Part shown: positions 42,386-50,584 of the stretch, piece after piece
Layout: every line of letters begins with the position of its first letter
How positions within the stretch are numbered: the first letter of the stretch is position 1
Assembly (NCBI RefSeq): GCF_001816145.1
Contig: NZ_MDZB01000033.1
Span: forward strand, 1-64,000
Source of the DNA: Hymenobacter lapidarius
Lineage (GTDB): Bacteria > Bacteroidota > Bacteroidia > Cytophagales > Hymenobacteraceae
DNA length: 64,000 nt
Direction: 5' to 3'
The notes under the pieces: model-generated
Database searches by the model: none
What the model was told of the DNA's origin: nothing
Seen by the model: only the letters and a program-made list of their open reading frames with translations
Translations under genes and position numbers: made by a program

Positions 42386-44170
42386 ATGGCCGAAATCATA
42401 AAAATGCCCAAAATGAGCGACACGATGACCGAAGGGACCATCGCGGCCTGGCTCAAGAAAGTGGGTGATAAAGTTAAATCCGGTGATATTCTGGCCGAAG
42501 TGGAGACCGACAAGGCCACCATGGAGCTGGAAAACTACGAAGACGGCGTCCTGCTCTACATCGGTCCAAAAGAGCAGGAATCGGTGGTGGTAGACGGCAT
42601 TCTGGCCATTGTGGGCAAAGAAGGAGAAGACTTTTCGGCCCTGCTCTCCGGTGCTCAGGGCGGCGCCGAAGCCCCTAAAGCCGATGCTCCCAAGCCCGAA
42701 GCCGCGCCTGCGCCAGCTGCAGCCCCCGCCGCCGAAGCTCCGAAAGAAGCGCCCGCTGCTACTCCCGCACCGACCCCCGCGGCCCCTGCGCCCGTCGCCG
42801 CGCCCGCTAATGGCAAAAAGGCCACCGTGGTGCGCATGCCCAAAATGAGCGACACGATGACCGAAGGCACCATTGCCGCTTGGCTGAAAAACGTGGGCGA
42901 CAAAGTAAAATCCGGTGATATTCTGGCCGAAGTCGAGACCGACAAAGCCACCATGGAGCTGGAAAACTACGAAGACGGCACCCTGCTCTACACTGGCCCC
43001 AAAGCCGGCGAAGCCGTAGCCGTGGACGGTATCCTGGCCATCATCGGCGAAGAAGGCGCCGACATTCAGGCCCTGCTGGGTGAGCCAAGCGGCGACGCTG
43101 CTCCGGTCCCCGAAGCTGCTGCCACTGAGGCACCTGCGCCTGCCGAGGCTCCTAAGGCTGCCGATGCTCCTAAAGTTGCAGAAGATGCTCCGGCAACTGC
43201 TGCTACACCAGTTGCTGCTACACCTGCTGCGCCCGGTGGCCGCATTTTTGCCTCGCCGCTGGCCAAGAGCATTGCCAAAGAAAAGGGCATCAACTTGGCT
43301 CAGGTAGTTGGCTCTGGCGACAACGGCCGCATTGTGCAGCGCGACGTGGAGAACTTCTATCCCGGTGCTGCGGCGCCCGCCCCGCAAGCTGCTCCGGCCG
43401 CTGCTCCCGCTGCTCCTGCTCCGGCGGCTGCCCCGCAGGCAACGGCCCCGGCTGCGCAGCCAGCCGCCAGCGTGGCGGCTCCGGCTTCGGACACCTACAC
43501 CGACACGCCCGTGTCGCAGATGCGTAAGGTGATTGCCAAACGCCTCTCCGAAAGCCTGTTCACGGCGCCGCATTTCTATCTCACGATGGAAATCAACATG
43601 GATAAAGCCATTGAGGCCCGCGTAAAGCTCAACGAGCTCTCGCCCATCAAGCTGTCGTTTAATGACCTGGTGCTGAAGTCGGCCGCCGTGGCCTTGCGCC
43701 AGCATCCGGCTATAAACTCCTCGTGGATGGGCGATAAAATCCGTCAGAACAAGGTCATCAACATCGGCGTAGCCGTGGCAGTTGACGAAGGCTTGCTGGT
43801 GCCCGTGATTCGCAACGCCGACCAAAAAGGCCTTTCGCAGATTGCTACTGAGGTAAAAGAGCTGGCTGGTCGCGCCAAAACCAAAAAGCTGCAGCCCGCC
43901 GAGTGGGAGGGCAGCACCTTCACCATTTCCAACCTGGGTATGTTCGGCATCGATGAATTCACGGCCATCATCAACACGCCCGATGCCTGCATTCTGGCGG
44001 TGGGTGGCATCAAGCAGACGCCCATCGTGAAGGACGGCCAGATTGTGGTCGGCAACATCATGAAGGTGACGCTGAGTTGCGACCACCGCGTGGTGGACGG
44101 CGCCACCGGTGCCGCCTTCCTCCAAACGCTGAAAGGCCTGCTGGAAGACCCCATGCGGATGCTCATCTGA
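42386..44170 (+). CDS. Pyruvate dehydrogenase complex E2, dihydrolipoamide acetyltransferase, two lipoyl domains
   Basis: Core acetyltransferase of the pyruvate dehydrogenase complex, 594 residues. Two almost identical lipoyl domains (about 1-80 and 145-225), each with IKMPKMSDTMTEGT or VRMPKMSDTMTEGT and the lipoylated Lys in VETDKATMELENYEDG; then Ala/Pro-rich flexible linkers, a peripheral subunit-binding domain (RIFASPLAKSIAKEKGINLA), a third linker, and the catalytic domain from about 370 (VSQMRKVIAKRLSESLFTAP ... LSCDHRVVDGATGAAF with catalytic His and Asp). The mitochondrial-type MSDTM motif is usual in Bacteroidota. E1 and E3 are elsewhere. A hairpin terminator follows. Confidence 0.95.
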   Translation: MAEIIKMPKMSDTMTEGTIAAWLKKVGDKVKSGDILAEVETDKATMELENYEDGVLLYIGPKEQESVVVDGILAIVGKEGEDFSALLSGAQGGAEAPKADAPKPEAAPAPAAAPAAEAPKEAPAATPAPTPAAPAPVAAPANGKKATVVRMPKMSDTMTEGTIAAWLKNVGDKVKSGDILAEVETDKATMELENYEDGTLLYTGPKAGEAVAVDGILAIIGEEGADIQALLGEPSGDAAPVPEAAATEAPAPAEAPKAADAPKVAEDAPATAATPVAATPAAPGGRIFASPLAKSIAKEKGINLAQVVGSGDNGRIVQRDVENFYPGAAAPAPQAAPAAAPAAPAPAAAPQATAPAAQPAASVAAPASDTYTDTPVSQMRKVIAKRLSESLFTAPHFYLTMEINMDKAIEARVKLNELSPIKLSFNDLVLKSAAVALRQHPAINSSWMGDKIRQNKVINIGVAVAVDEGLLVPVIRNADQKGLSQIATEVKELAGRAKTKKLQPAEWEGSTFTISNLGMFGIDEFTAIINTPDACILAVGGIKQTPIVKDGQIVVGNIMKVTLSCDHRVVDGATGAAFLQTLKGLLEDPMRMLI

Positions 44171-44187
44171 GTTGCTTACGTCAAATT

Positions 44188-44226
44188 AATCAGGGCTTGG
44201 GCTATTGAATAGCTCAAGCCCTGATT
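44188..44226 (+). terminator. Terminator after the E2 gene
   Basis: AATCAGGGCTTG(G)GCTATT ... AGCTCAAGCCCTGATT stem followed by CTTTTATT. Confidence 0.8.
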
Positions 44227-44257
44227 CTTTTATTACAATAATAATATCCGGTGGATA

Positions 44258-45196
44258 ATGCCGATACCTGATTTTCAAGCGTTACTCTTGCCATTGCTCC
44301 AATTAGCCAGCGATGACGCGGAACATACAATTGCCGGCTCGGCTGAGCAACTGGCGAATGATTTGCACCTTACCGAGCAAGAGCGTGAAGCGGTGTACAC
44401 CAGTGGAAACGGACTGATTTTTAGAGATAGAATTAGTTGGGCCCGCTCGTACTTAAAAATGGCGGGCTTATTGGAAAGTACACGCCGTGGCTATTTACGC
44501 ATTTCAGACAGGGGGCGCACATTGCTAAAAGAAAACCTAAATAGCCTGAATCTGGGGGTGCTTAAACAGAAATATCCAGACTTTCGTGAGAAGCTGGAAG
44601 AATCTTCTAAAACAAGTAGCTCCGCTGGCTCTAAGTTGCCAAGTAACACGTTGGCGGTGGTCACATCGGCTGCATCTCCCCGCGATACGCTTAATACAGC
44701 CTTCCAGCAGTGGGATAATGCGTTAAAACAGGACCTGCTAGAAAGAATGCAGCAACTGCCTTGGCAAGCTTTTGAAAGGTTAGTGGTTGATTTGTTGGTA
44801 CGGATGGGGTACGGCGGCTCGTTTGCGGAGGCCGGCGAAGCCTTTCAAAAGGGCAATGACGGCGGCTTGGATGGCGTCATAAAAGCAGACCGCTTAGGCT
44901 TCGACAAATTGTACGTACAGGCTAAAAGGTGGCAAAATGGCAGTACGGTGGGCCGTCCCGACGTGCAGGCATTTGCTGGGGCTTTACTTGATAAACAAGC
45001 ATCAAAAGGTGCTTTTATTACAACGGCAAAATTTTCGGCCGAAGCCTTGGCGTATGGTTCTCGCCAAGTCAATTTGGTGTTGATTGACGGGCAGGAATTA
45101 GCGCAGTTGATGATTGATTACAACGTGGGCGTGAACACCGAAAGCACTATACTGCTCAAGCGGCTGGATAATAATTATTTTGACCAAGAACTATGA
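44258..45196 (+). CDS. Mrr-like restriction endonuclease (type IV)
   Basis: 312 residues with an N-terminal winged-helix Mrr_N domain (FQALLLPLLQLASDDAEHTI ... GLIFRDRISWARSYLKMAGL, LRISDRGRTLL) and a C-terminal PD-(D/E)xK domain: FERLVVDLLVRMGYG, GNDGGLDGVIKADRLGFD (catalytic Asp), LYVQAKRW (QxK) and VGRPDVQAFAGALLDKQASK. The typical role is cleavage of modified foreign DNA. The coding sequence is more AT-rich than its neighbours. Its TGA overlaps the hslV ATG (ATGA, 45193-45196), an unusual coupling of a defence gene to a housekeeping protease. No methylase is adjacent, as expected for type IV. Confidence 0.9.
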   Translation: MPIPDFQALLLPLLQLASDDAEHTIAGSAEQLANDLHLTEQEREAVYTSGNGLIFRDRISWARSYLKMAGLLESTRRGYLRISDRGRTLLKENLNSLNLGVLKQKYPDFREKLEESSKTSSSAGSKLPSNTLAVVTSAASPRDTLNTAFQQWDNALKQDLLERMQQLPWQAFERLVVDLLVRMGYGGSFAEAGEAFQKGNDGGLDGVIKADRLGFDKLYVQAKRWQNGSTVGRPDVQAFAGALLDKQASKGAFITTAKFSAEALAYGSRQVNLVLIDGQELAQLMIDYNVGVNTESTILLKRLDNNYFDQEL

Positions 45197-45732
45197 CCAG
45201 AATCCGTTCTACTACCGTCCTTGGCATTCGCCACAACGGCGAAATCGCCCTCGGGGCCGATGGCCAGGCCACCATGGACAAGCAAGTTGCCAAAAGCAAC
45301 GTGCGTAAAATCCGCAAGCTGCAGGATGGTAAAATCGTGACCGGTTTTGCCGGTTCCACCGCCGACGCCTTTATGCTGCTCGACAAGTTTGATGAAAAGC
45401 TGAACGGCTACGGCGGCAACCTGAAGCGCGCCGCCATTGAGCTGGCCAAGGAATGGCGCAAAGACCAGTACCTGCGCAAGCTGGAAGCCATGATGGTGGT
45501 GGCCGACAAGGACGAGCTGCTCATCCTAAGCGGCACCGGCGACGTATTGGAACCGGACTCCGACGTGGCCGCCATCGGCAGTGGCGCCATGTACGCGCAG
45601 GCGGCGGCCCTGGCCCTCAAGAAGCATGCGCCCCACCTCAGCGCCCGCCAAATGGTGGAAGATGCCCTGCACATCGCCGCCGACATCTGCATTTACACCA
45701 ATCATAATCTGATGATTGAGTCGCCTAGCTAG
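45193..45732 (+). CDS. hslV: ATP-dependent protease proteolytic subunit HslV
   Basis: Threonine-protease subunit of the HslUV (ClpQY) complex, 179 residues. The pro-sequence MTRIRS is followed by TTVLGIRHNGEIALGADGQA, where the exposed Thr is the nucleophile; GFAGSTADAFMLLDKFDEKL, MMVVADKDELLILSGTGDV and VAAIGSGAMYAQAAALAL are typical. HslU is not in the window, unlike the common hslVU operon. The start overlaps the stop of the Mrr-like gene. Followed by a family 1 REP-like element. Confidence 0.95.
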   Translation: MTRIRSTTVLGIRHNGEIALGADGQATMDKQVAKSNVRKIRKLQDGKIVTGFAGSTADAFMLLDKFDEKLNGYGGNLKRAAIELAKEWRKDQYLRKLEAMMVVADKDELLILSGTGDVLEPDSDVAAIGSGAMYAQAAALALKKHAPHLSARQMVEDALHIAADICIYTNHNLMIESPS

Positions 45733-45741
45733 GCAGAAACC

Positions 45742-45846
45742 AGAACGTCATGCTGAGCGTAGCCGAAGCATCTCTACCGCTTCGTTGTAACCGTAGGGAT
45801 TACTTCAGCAGTAGAGATGCTTCGACTGCGCTCAGCATGACCGTTC
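45742..45846. repeat. REP-like element, family 1 (full-length copy)
   Basis: Inverted repeat with arms AGAACGTCATGCTGAGCG / AGCCGAAGCATCTCTACC on the left and GTAGAGATGCTTCGACTGCG / CTCAGCATGACCGTTC on the right, loop about 25 bases. Located between hslV and the deoxyhypusine-synthase-like gene. Confidence 0.85.
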
Positions 45847-45876
45847 GAATAACACAGTAGCAACTCACCCCAACCC

Positions 45877-46848
45877 ATGCAAGTAACCAACTTCCTACGC
45901 CATCACTTCCGCCATTTCAACGCTGCTGCCCTCATCGACGCGGCCGATGGCTACAACAAGCACCTCGCCGATGGCGGCAAAATGATGATAACCCTGGCCG
46001 GTGCCATGAGCACCGCCGAAATGGGCATTCAGCTGGCCGAGCTGATTCGGCAGGACAAGGTACACATCATCAGCTGCACCGGCGCCAACCTGGAGGAGGA
46101 CATATTCAACCTCGTGGCCCACGACTTCTACGAGCGGGTGCCCAACTACCGCGACCTGACCGCGGCCGACGAATCGGCCCTGCTGGCGCGCCACATGAAC
46201 CGTGTGACCGATACCTGCATCCCCGAGGAAGAGGCCATGCGCCGCCTGGAGCACTCGGTGCTGAAGTTTTGGGAGAAGGCCGACAAGGCCGGCGAAGCGT
46301 ATTTTCCCCACGAATTCTTCTATCAGATTCTACTCTCGGGCGAGCTGGAGCAGTACTACCAGATTGACCCCAAAAACTCCTGGATGCTGGCGGCGGCCGA
46401 GAAAAACCTGCCCATCATCTGCCCCGGCTGGGAAGACTCCACGCTCGGCAACATTTACGCCGGCCACGTGATGACCGGCGACATCAAGAACGTGCACACC
46501 ATGCGCACCGGCATCCAGTACATGATGTACCTAGCCGACTGGTACACCGCCCAGGCCACCGACGAGAGCACCGTGGGCTTTTTCCAGATTGGCGGCGGCA
46601 TTGCCGGCGACTTCCCCATCTGCGTGGTGCCCATGCTGCACCAGGACCTGGGCCGTACCAGCGTGCCGCTGTGGGGCTATTTCTGCCAGATTTCGGACTC
46701 CACCACCAGCTACGGCAGCTACTCCGGCGCCGTGCCCAACGAGAAAATCACCTGGGGCAAGCTGGGCGAGAAAACACCGAAATTCATCATCGAAAGTGAC
46801 GCGACCATTGTGGCGCCGCTGGTCTTTGCCATCGTGCTGGGGCAATAG
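45877..46848 (+). CDS. Deoxyhypusine synthase family protein
   Basis: 323-residue NAD-dependent, Rossmann-like protein homologous to eukaryotic and archaeal deoxyhypusine synthase. Seen: MMITLAGAMSTAEMGIQLAE, IISCTGANLEEDIFNLVAHD, HEFFYQILLSGELEQYY, LPIICPGWEDSTLGNIYAG, FQIGGGIAGDFPICVVPML, the region SYGSYSGAVPNEKITWGKLG (which aligns with the active-site segment ending in the catalytic Lys of WGK) and a C-terminal DATIVAPLVFAIVLG. Bacteria lack eIF5A, so the substrate is unlikely to be the classical one; spermidine- or homospermidine-type chemistry, or modification of another protein, is possible. Stand-alone gene with its own terminator. Confidence 0.9.
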   Translation: MQVTNFLRHHFRHFNAAALIDAADGYNKHLADGGKMMITLAGAMSTAEMGIQLAELIRQDKVHIISCTGANLEEDIFNLVAHDFYERVPNYRDLTAADESALLARHMNRVTDTCIPEEEAMRRLEHSVLKFWEKADKAGEAYFPHEFFYQILLSGELEQYYQIDPKNSWMLAAAEKNLPIICPGWEDSTLGNIYAGHVMTGDIKNVHTMRTGIQYMMYLADWYTAQATDESTVGFFQIGGGIAGDFPICVVPMLHQDLGRTSVPLWGYFCQISDSTTSYGSYSGAVPNEKITWGKLGEKTPKFIIESDATIVAPLVFAIVLGQ

Positions 46849-46868
46849 TTTAGCCCTTGTTGATACAG

Positions 46869-46902
46869 CAAAAGCTGGCCGCTAGTAAGCGGCCAGCTTT
46901 TG
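46869..46902 (+). terminator. Terminator after the deoxyhypusine-synthase-like gene
   Basis: CAAAAGCTGGCCGCT-AGTA-AGCGGCCAGCTTTTG, a perfect 15-bp stem. The remaining gap to 47195 has no ORF or further structure that I can recognise. Confidence 0.8.
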
Positions 46903-47195
46903 TGTTTCGGCCCGGCGCGGTTTTGCCGCAAATTGAGGAGAAAACGATGACTCATAACTGCCGTGAATGCCTGGCAAGCAGGTTTCTGACTCGCTGAAAC
47001 CCTCGACGTATTTTAGGCAGGGCGGAGCTCAGATGCGCAGAAGCGGGTGAGGTTCTCGGGTGTGCAAGTGGATGCATTGGGCATTGCCACAGGTGCCGCA
47101 TAGGTGCTACCCAAAGGCCCGGGTTCAACTATGCGTTGTAAACATGCGTTAAGCACAATCTTGATATCATCATTTGCCAGCACAACTACTTACCT

Positions 47196-47777
47196 ATGGA
47201 AAAGCCCCTTCTTTGCGCACTCACTGTTGCCACCGTAGCTCTTGCCGGCTGCGACAACCTCAAGAAAACCCAGAATCTGGACCAGGCTTCAGAAGCAACG
47301 GCCGATACGGCCGTGGTGTTCCGGAACGACCGGGAGTACTTTGATACGACCCGGACAATGCTCCCCACGGTTACGTTGCCGGAAATTAAAACCACCGCCA
47401 CGACGGTGCGCGGCGACGCCGATTACCAGGTGTACTCCGTAGATGAAGCCGTGCTTTTCGATGTCGATAAGGCGACCATCAAGCCTCAGGCGGCCGAGTC
47501 ATTGAATGAAATTATCGCGTCCGTCAAGCAACGTTACGCTGGCAAGGAAATCATGGTCATGGGTTTCACCGATTCGACGGCCTCGGCCAGCTATAACCGG
47601 GACCTGGGCCGGGAACGCGCCGCATCAGTGAAGAGCTACATGACGAAAACCGGTAAAATCCCCGCCGATGACATTACCACGGAAAGCTTTGGCCAGCGCA
47701 AGCCCGTGGCCACAAACGCCACCCCCGAAGGCCGCCAGAAGAACCGGCGCGTAGAAATTGTGGTAAAAACTCATTAG
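47196..47777 (+). CDS. OmpA family lipoprotein
   Basis: 193 residues; lipoprotein signal LCALTVATVALAGC (lipobox ALAGC), a linker of about 60 residues, then an OmpA-like peptidoglycan-binding domain: EAVLFDVDKATIKPQAAESL, VMGFTDSTASASYNRDLGRE, AASVKSYMTKTGKIPADD and NATPEGRQKNRRVEIVV, including the Asp and Arg that hold diaminopimelate. A Pal/Lpp-like tether of outer membrane to cell wall. Own terminator follows. No Tol genes nearby. Confidence 0.9.
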   Translation: MEKPLLCALTVATVALAGCDNLKKTQNLDQASEATADTAVVFRNDREYFDTTRTMLPTVTLPEIKTTATTVRGDADYQVYSVDEAVLFDVDKATIKPQAAESLNEIIASVKQRYAGKEIMVMGFTDSTASASYNRDLGRERAASVKSYMTKTGKIPADDITTESFGQRKPVATNATPEGRQKNRRVEIVVKTH

Positions 47778-47796
47778 TCAGATACAATCCCACTCC

Positions 47797-47839
47797 GAAC
47801 AGAAAAGGCCTCTCATCATTTGAGAGGCCTTTTCTGTTC
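47797..47839 (+). terminator. Terminator after the OmpA lipoprotein gene
   Basis: GAACAGAAAAGGCCTCTCA-TCATT-TGAGAGGCCTTTTCTGTTC, a 19-bp perfect stem with an internal TTTTC tract. Confidence 0.85.
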
Positions 47840-47892
47840 AGGACAAAGCGAAGCGTTTTTAGAGGCCGTTCAAAAGTGACCGTAGCTAAAAG

Positions 47893-48042
47893 GCCGTCAT
47901 GCTCATTCGGAGTCTGCTTGTCGAAGCATCGCTACCGCGCTCCTTGTCATGCTGACGAAGGAAGCATCCTTTCACCGGAGAACAAATCGTTTCTCGGTGA
48001 CAAGGTCCTTCGCTGTGCTTAGGATGACAAAAGGCGCGGTAG
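47893..48042. repeat. REP-like elements, family 1 (composite, degenerate)
   Basis: Two overlapping degenerate copies: GCCGTCATGCTCATTCGGAG with GTCGAAGCATCGCTACCGCG, then TTGTCATGCTGACGAAGGAA with GCATCCTTTCACCG, and further right the complement-like TCCTTCGCTGTGCTTAGGAT and GGCGCGGTAGAGC. Fills the gap between convergent OmpA and trans-sulfuration genes. Confidence 0.7.
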
Positions 48043-48044
48043 AG

Positions 48045-49355
48045 CTAGACGAAGGCCATTTCCGATACCGCTTTGGGTATGCCCACGGCCTCAAACGCCT
48101 GGCTCAAGTCCAGCATCAGGTCCTGCGGGTCTTCTACGCCGATGCTCAGGCGAATCATTTGGGGGGTGATGCCCATTTCAGCTTGCTCTTCCAGGGTGAT
48201 GTCGGAGTGCGTCATGGTGCCGGGGTGCTCGGCCAGGCTTTCAGTACCGCCGAGGCTCACCGCCAGCTTGATGAGCTGCAGGGCGTTGAGGAAGCGGAAC
48301 GCTTCGGCCTCGCCGCCCTTGATGTCGAAGGAAATCATGGAGCCGGGCGAGAGGCAGTGGCGGCGGTAGATGTCCTGCTGGGCCGGGTTGTGCTCGAGGT
48401 GGGTGAGGTAGTAGGTGCGCGCCACCAGCGGGTGCTCGCGGAGCCAGTCGGCAATGAGTTGGGCCGATTGCGCGGCGCGCTCCATGCGCAGCTTGAGGGT
48501 TTCCAAGCTGCGCATGAGCATCCAGCCGGTGTTGGGGTCGCACATGGTGCCCATGAAGGTGCGCATGGCTTTAATCTCCTTCATCAGCGGCTTGCTGGCC
48601 AGGGCCGCCCCGGCGATGAGGTCGGAGTGTCCGCCGATGAATTTGGTGGCCGAGTACAGCACCACATCGGCGCCGTGTTTGAGCGGGTGCTGGAACACCG
48701 GCCCCAGGAAAGTATTGTCCACCACCAGCCGAATGGGATTTTCCGGCGTGCTGTGCTGGCGGGCCAGGGCGGCGCAGGCTTCCAGGTCCACGAGGTGGTT
48801 GGTGGGGTTGGCGGGGGTTTCCACAAATATCATGGCCAGGCGGCCCTGCTCGATGCCGGCCACCTGGGCCGTCAGCTCTTCGGGCGTGGCCGTGGGGCGG
48901 AAGCCCACGGCCGTGATGCCGAACTTGCGCAGCACGTTTTTGAGGAAGAAGTCGGAGCCGCCGTACACGGGTTCGGAGTGCAGCACCACATCGCCGGGCT
49001 TGAGCAGCGCCAGCAGCGTGGTGCTGATGGCGGCCATGCCGCTGGCAAAGCTGGCGGCTTCCTCGGCGCCGTCCCAGAGGGTGAGGCGGTGCTCCAAAAT
49101 TTCCAGGCTGGGGTTGTTGAGGCGCGAGTAGATAAGGCCCATTTCCTCATCGGGGCCCTGCTGGCGCAGGCCGTAGGCCAGCTCGAAAAAGGCTTTGCCT
49201 TCTTCGGCGTTCTTAAAGACGAACGTAGAAGTCTGAAAGATAGGAGGTTTGATAGCGCCCTCGCTCCAGGCAGGGGTGTAGCCGTAGCTCATCATCAGGC
49301 TTTCGGGCCGCAGGGTCTGGCCGCTTATTTGGGCGTGTTCGTGAAGGTTGGACAT
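48045..49355 (-). CDS. PLP-dependent trans-sulfuration enzyme (Cys/Met metabolism family)
   Basis: 436 residues from ATG 49355; the frame runs further upstream but without family similarity. Fold-type I PLP enzyme: PIFQTSTFVFKNAEEGKAFF, YSRLNNPSLEILEHRLTLWD, ASFASGMAAISTTLLALLKP, LVVDNTFLGPVFQHPLKHGA (PLP Asp), VVLYSATKFIGGHSDLIAGA (Schiff-base Lys) and LAVSLGGTESLAEHPGTMTH. Candidates are methionine gamma-lyase, cystathionine gamma-synthase or gamma-lyase; the residues that separate these cannot be judged confidently here, although length and SLGGTESLAEHP favour a methionine gamma-lyase-like member. Confidence 0.9.
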   Translation of the reverse strand: MSNLHEHAQISGQTLRPESLMMSYGYTPAWSEGAIKPPIFQTSTFVFKNAEEGKAFFELAYGLRQQGPDEEMGLIYSRLNNPSLEILEHRLTLWDGAEEAASFASGMAAISTTLLALLKPGDVVLHSEPVYGGSDFFLKNVLRKFGITAVGFRPTATPEELTAQVAGIEQGRLAMIFVETPANPTNHLVDLEACAALARQHSTPENPIRLVVDNTFLGPVFQHPLKHGADVVLYSATKFIGGHSDLIAGAALASKPLMKEIKAMRTFMGTMCDPNTGWMLMRSLETLKLRMERAAQSAQLIADWLREHPLVARTYYLTHLEHNPAQQDIYRRHCLSPGSMISFDIKGGEAEAFRFLNALQLIKLAVSLGGTESLAEHPGTMTHSDITLEEQAEMGITPQMIRLSIGVEDPQDLMLDLSQAFEAVGIPKAVSEMAFV

Positions 49356-49550
49356 AAAAATTTGAGTGGGTGGGAGGGATGGTTTCGCCGTGAAGGTATG
49401 TTTTTTTCTGACGCCCTTCCACGGAGAACTCATGGCCGGATGGGGCTGACAACCTCCCCGATAGCAGTTGGTGGGCCTCGCCACAAAATACGAAACTCCC
49501 TGATTGACAGTGATAATAATGGGGTGTAGGCCCCGCTGATTAGACGCGCT

Positions 49551-49646
49551 TGTCATGCTGACGCAAGAAGCATCCTATCGCCGCCGAACGAACTATTCTG
49601 CCCTGATAGGATGCTTCGCAGGTGGACGCCAGATGAGCATGATGGG
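49551..49646. repeat. REP-like element, family 1 (degenerate copy)
   Basis: TTGTCATGCTGACGCAAGAA and GCATCCTATCGCC on the left, TGATAGGATGCTTCGCAGG, GGACGCCAGATGAGCATGAT on the right; an inverted repeat with a loop of about 30 bases. The gap 49356-49770 otherwise holds only the hairpin at 49682-49713. Confidence 0.75.
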
Positions 49647-49674
49647 GGGCTGGTCATGCCTTCGGATAGCCCCA

Positions 49675-49713
49675 AAAAAAGCATTCCGACCGGATAGATA
49701 TCCGGTCGGAATG
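49675..49713 (-). terminator. Terminator for the minus-strand small-protein unit
   Basis: CATTCCGACCGGATA-GA-TATCCGGTCGGAATG perfect stem (49682-49713); read on the minus strand it is followed by CTTTTTTTGGGG, a T-tract. It lies 57 bases after the stop of the 54-residue ORF, which supports that ORF being transcribed. Confidence 0.8.
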
Positions 49714-49770
49714 GTGTCGTTACTCGATAAAAGGTGCCGCTACGCACACTCCATGCGGCCTTGATTACTG

Positions 49771-49935
49771 CTATGGGCGCCGCTGGCGGTAGGAGTCTAT
49801 CTGCTGGCGCAACACGGCCAGGAGGCTGCCGTACTGCTGCTGCGCTTCTTTTCGCCGCTCCAGCTTTTGCAGGCGGGAGTTGATTAAATCAGAAAAGTCC
49901 TCTACGGAATAGCAGCGTTTGGGCGTAGTAGTCAC
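49771..49935 (-). CDS. Small coiled-coil protein (54 residues)
   Basis: GTG start at 49935, TAG stop at 49771. Translation begins TTTPKRCYSVEDFSDLINSR, continues with LQKLERRKEAQQQYGSLLAV and ends LRQQIDSYRQRRP: amphipathic, charged, likely one long helix or coiled coil. Not recognised. Support comes from GC-rich coding bias, the terminator just downstream on the same strand, and a position 73 bases after the membrane-protein gene. Could be a small adaptor or structural protein. Confidence 0.5.
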   Translation of the reverse strand: MTTTPKRCYSVEDFSDLINSRLQKLERRKEAQQQYGSLLAVLRQQIDSYRQRRP

Positions 49936-50008
49936 GGATGCGGCAATAGGTAATTCAGCAAGCCAGCCCTGCCGATGCGCAGTGACTGTCGTGCTTTAAA
50001 ATTAACAA

Positions 50009-50467
50009 TTAAAAACGAAACAACGGCCGCGCCGGATTCCAGATTCCCCACGGAATCATGAGCAATATCAGCACCAGGGCCACGCCGAAGTACAGGAAAG
50101 CTTTCTTGTGCTTGGCCGTGTGGTCGCTGGTTTTTTTGACAACAATGCGGCCCACCTGCGCCACAATGGCGGCCAGTATCATCACCGCCACGTGCTCCAT
50201 ACCGAAGAAGCGGGCGGTGGGGTCTTTCATGGCGCCGGCTTGCTTCATGGCATTGAGGCCCCAGGGGCTGACACCGAAATACAGCCCGAAGCCGATGAGC
50301 ACCTGCAGCCAGGTAAAGCCGGAGAAAGCGGCGCTCATGCCGTTGTCGGCCCCCACAAAGGCACGGCGACCCGACCAGCCCACGTAGGCGCGGTACACGG
50401 CAATGAGGCCAAAAAGGAGCACAAACCACCGGGACCAGGAGTGCAGCAACAGAAGGGTTGGATACAT
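50009..50467 (-). CDS. Conserved four-helix membrane protein, unknown function
   Basis: 152 residues. Begins MYPTLLLLHSWSRWFVLLFG and has four hydrophobic segments, with conserved-looking His/Trp positions: LLLHSWSRW in helix 1, FSGFTWLQVLIGFGLYFGVS in helix 2, FFGMEHVAVMILAAIVAQVG in helix 3, and AFLYFGVALVLILLMIPWGI in helix 4. A His in helices 1 and 3 could ligate haem, so a cytochrome-b-like role is conceivable, but this is inference. I know similar hypothetical proteins from Bacteroidota but no name. Confidence 0.78.
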   Translation of the reverse strand: MYPTLLLLHSWSRWFVLLFGLIAVYRAYVGWSGRRAFVGADNGMSAAFSGFTWLQVLIGFGLYFGVSPWGLNAMKQAGAMKDPTARFFGMEHVAVMILAAIVAQVGRIVVKKTSDHTAKHKKAFLYFGVALVLILLMIPWGIWNPARPLFRF

Positions 50468-50584
50468 AAGAAGGGGTAAAAGAAAACAAATTAACCAGTA
50501 ACAGCCGACCCACGGGGCAGTTTAGGCCGGCAATATGGGCAAAAATACATGCTGCCCATTGAACACCTCAGGCCGCGGTACGGC

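Noticed and set aside
42233..44125. 630-codon open frame antisense to the pyruvate dehydrogenase E2 gene
   Set aside because: It mirrors the Ala/Pro-rich GC-skewed codons of the E2 gene; its translation is low-complexity Gly/Arg/Ser/His with no domain, and E2 is certain.
44188..44226. Hairpin considered as a riboswitch or attenuator for the Mrr-like gene
   Set aside because: A simple perfect stem with a following T-rich tract fits a terminator for E2; no conserved aptamer features were seen.
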